A stretch of 64,000 nucleotides of DNA from Lotus japonicus (lineage: Eukaryota > Streptophyta > Magnoliopsida > Fabales > Fabaceae). The DNA lies in the NCBI RefSeq assembly GCF_012489685.1, contig NC_080041.1:34275780-34339779 (forward strand). Direction: 5' to 3'. The translations under genes and the position numbers were made by a program. This document shows, in pieces, positions 63,311 to 64,000 of this stretch. How positions within the stretch are numbered: the first letter of the stretch is position 1; every line of letters starts with the position of its first letter. The notes beneath the pieces are model-generated. The model ran no database searches and had not been told where the DNA came from. It saw only the letters and a list, made by a program, of their open reading frames with translations.

Positions 63311-63628
63311 TTCCTACTTCTTCTCCTCCTCTGTTATCTTGTTTCCTCCATTGGTTTTGTGTTATTCACGATGTTCAATTTTCATGCTCTGGTTTTCTCA
63401 TTTCGATCAATTAGGGTTTTTTCTCAAATTGTTCTAAATTTATGGGGAATGTAAAAGTTAAGCTGATCAATATCATGAGCTAGGAATCAAATCGTAGTTG
63501 TGGTTGTATTCTAGGGTTATGGAGTAGTCTCACAGAGACAATGAGCTTTGTGCTGAATTATTAAAGTTTGAAATATCTTATGATCTATGCTTTAAGTTAG
63601 TGCTGAATTACATATCTACTTGTTTGCA

Positions 63629-63757
63629 AACCAAATCAATAAATGCCACATTATCTATGTTCCTCCGCCTTTCGCCGCCAAAGCCATCATGGAGGCCTTG
63701 GAGGCTGAGTTGGATCTCGTTGTTTGCATCACTGAAGGCATCCCCCAACATGATATG
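63629..63757 (+). pseudogene. Succinyl-CoA ligase alpha subunit exon, partial and frameshifted
   Basis: The frame gives [20 protein letters not shown] then [16 protein letters not shown], part of the CoA-binding region of the mitochondrial TCA enzyme, ending at a GT donor (63758). The preceding ACCAAATCAATAAATGCCACA should code for the TKANAS segment but needs a frame change, and no AG acceptor is intact just before it (TTTGCAAACC). Probably a captured or decayed piece inside the CACTA element; the next exon would lie beyond the window. Confidence 0.75.
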
Positions 63758-64000
63758 GTAACACTGATTTCTCACTTTTCATCTCAATTTTTTTGGAGCA
63801 TGTTACAATGAGATGAATATTTATACAAATCATGATTTGGGGTTTTGAGAATTATAGGTTTCGATTTTATGCTATGACCTGTTGTTTGATTCTACCTTAG
63901 GTTTGGTATTAGACTGTGTGTTTATTCATGTAAGGTTTTGATATGATGGCAATGTATGCCTTTGATTTTGTTTAATTGCATTTGTGATGATTCGGCGATT

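Larger units (their letters stand above)
62503..64000. mobile_element. CACTA (En/Spm-like) element, left terminus, continuing past the window
   Basis: Starts CACTACTAGAAAAAAAG at 62503. Multiple subterminal TTTTCACATCGGTT repeats run from 62519 to 62893. Beyond them the sequence holds gene-like GC-rich stretches and a succinyl-CoA ligase exon. No transposase is visible. The right terminus lies outside the window, so the true extent is unknown. Confidence 0.65.

Noticed and set aside
62871..63454. Overlapping ORFs of 88-125 codons rich in Trp, Phe and Gly
   Set aside because: They arise from the tandem repeats in three frames; no one frame is conserved between repeat units.

Overview
This window is plant nuclear DNA. 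The genes carry many short AT-rich GT..AG introns, and the repeats are plant chromovirus-type Ty3 elements, Helitrons ending in CTAG, CACTA, hAT and MULE/MITE elements, LINEs, a tRNA-derived SINE and copia elements. A eudicot is clear. A papilionoid legume is my best guess from the style of the repeats, but I cannot prove it from sequence alone.

Layout. 1-9508: a minus-strand Ty3/Tekay-like retrotransposon in tandem form (internal-LTR-internal-LTR). Its internal region has lost gag, protease and the start of RT. 9509-13561: AT-rich repeat debris with a 1.2 kb imperfect inverted repeat, a Helitron end and a LINE end. 13579-21992: a second, diverged minus-strand Ty3 element with a 5-bp target duplication, inserted 17 bp inside a hAT-like terminus. 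22.0-29.3 kb: hAT N-terminal debris, a decayed MAP65 gene copy and an RRM fragment. 29.4-33.4 kb and 38.0-41.4 kb: same-orientation clusters of one Helitron family with SINE and LINE insertions. 33.4-34.0 kb: a MULE-type MITE just upstream of a glutaredoxin gene.

Four genes look real. They are a CGYC glutaredoxin (34282-36918, +) with a tandemly duplicated exon 3; plastid anthranilate phosphoribosyltransferase of tryptophan synthesis (43400-46797, +, 10 exons, 402 aa); a PX plus Rubicon-homology zinc domain protein (49996-56038, +, 5 exons, 990 aa) with a solo copia LTR in intron 3; and a convergent multi-pass membrane protein of unknown function (56648-59041, -, 8 exons, 333 aa). They have no obvious shared pathway. 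The right end holds a LINE RNase H remnant, a MITE, an LTR fragment and a CACTA terminus followed by a broken succinyl-CoA ligase alpha exon.

The most unusual signal is in the LTRs. Two diverged Ty3 families each have, inside the LTR and in sense orientation, a TATA box, a leader with a similar splice donor, an intron ending CAG directly before an ATG, and an ORF of about 190-220 codons with an acidic, proline-rich tail and a shared PK(E/R)EPV motif. A third, decayed relative lies near 61.9 kb. This looks like an LTR-encoded accessory protein made from a spliced leader, and I do not recognise it as a described system.
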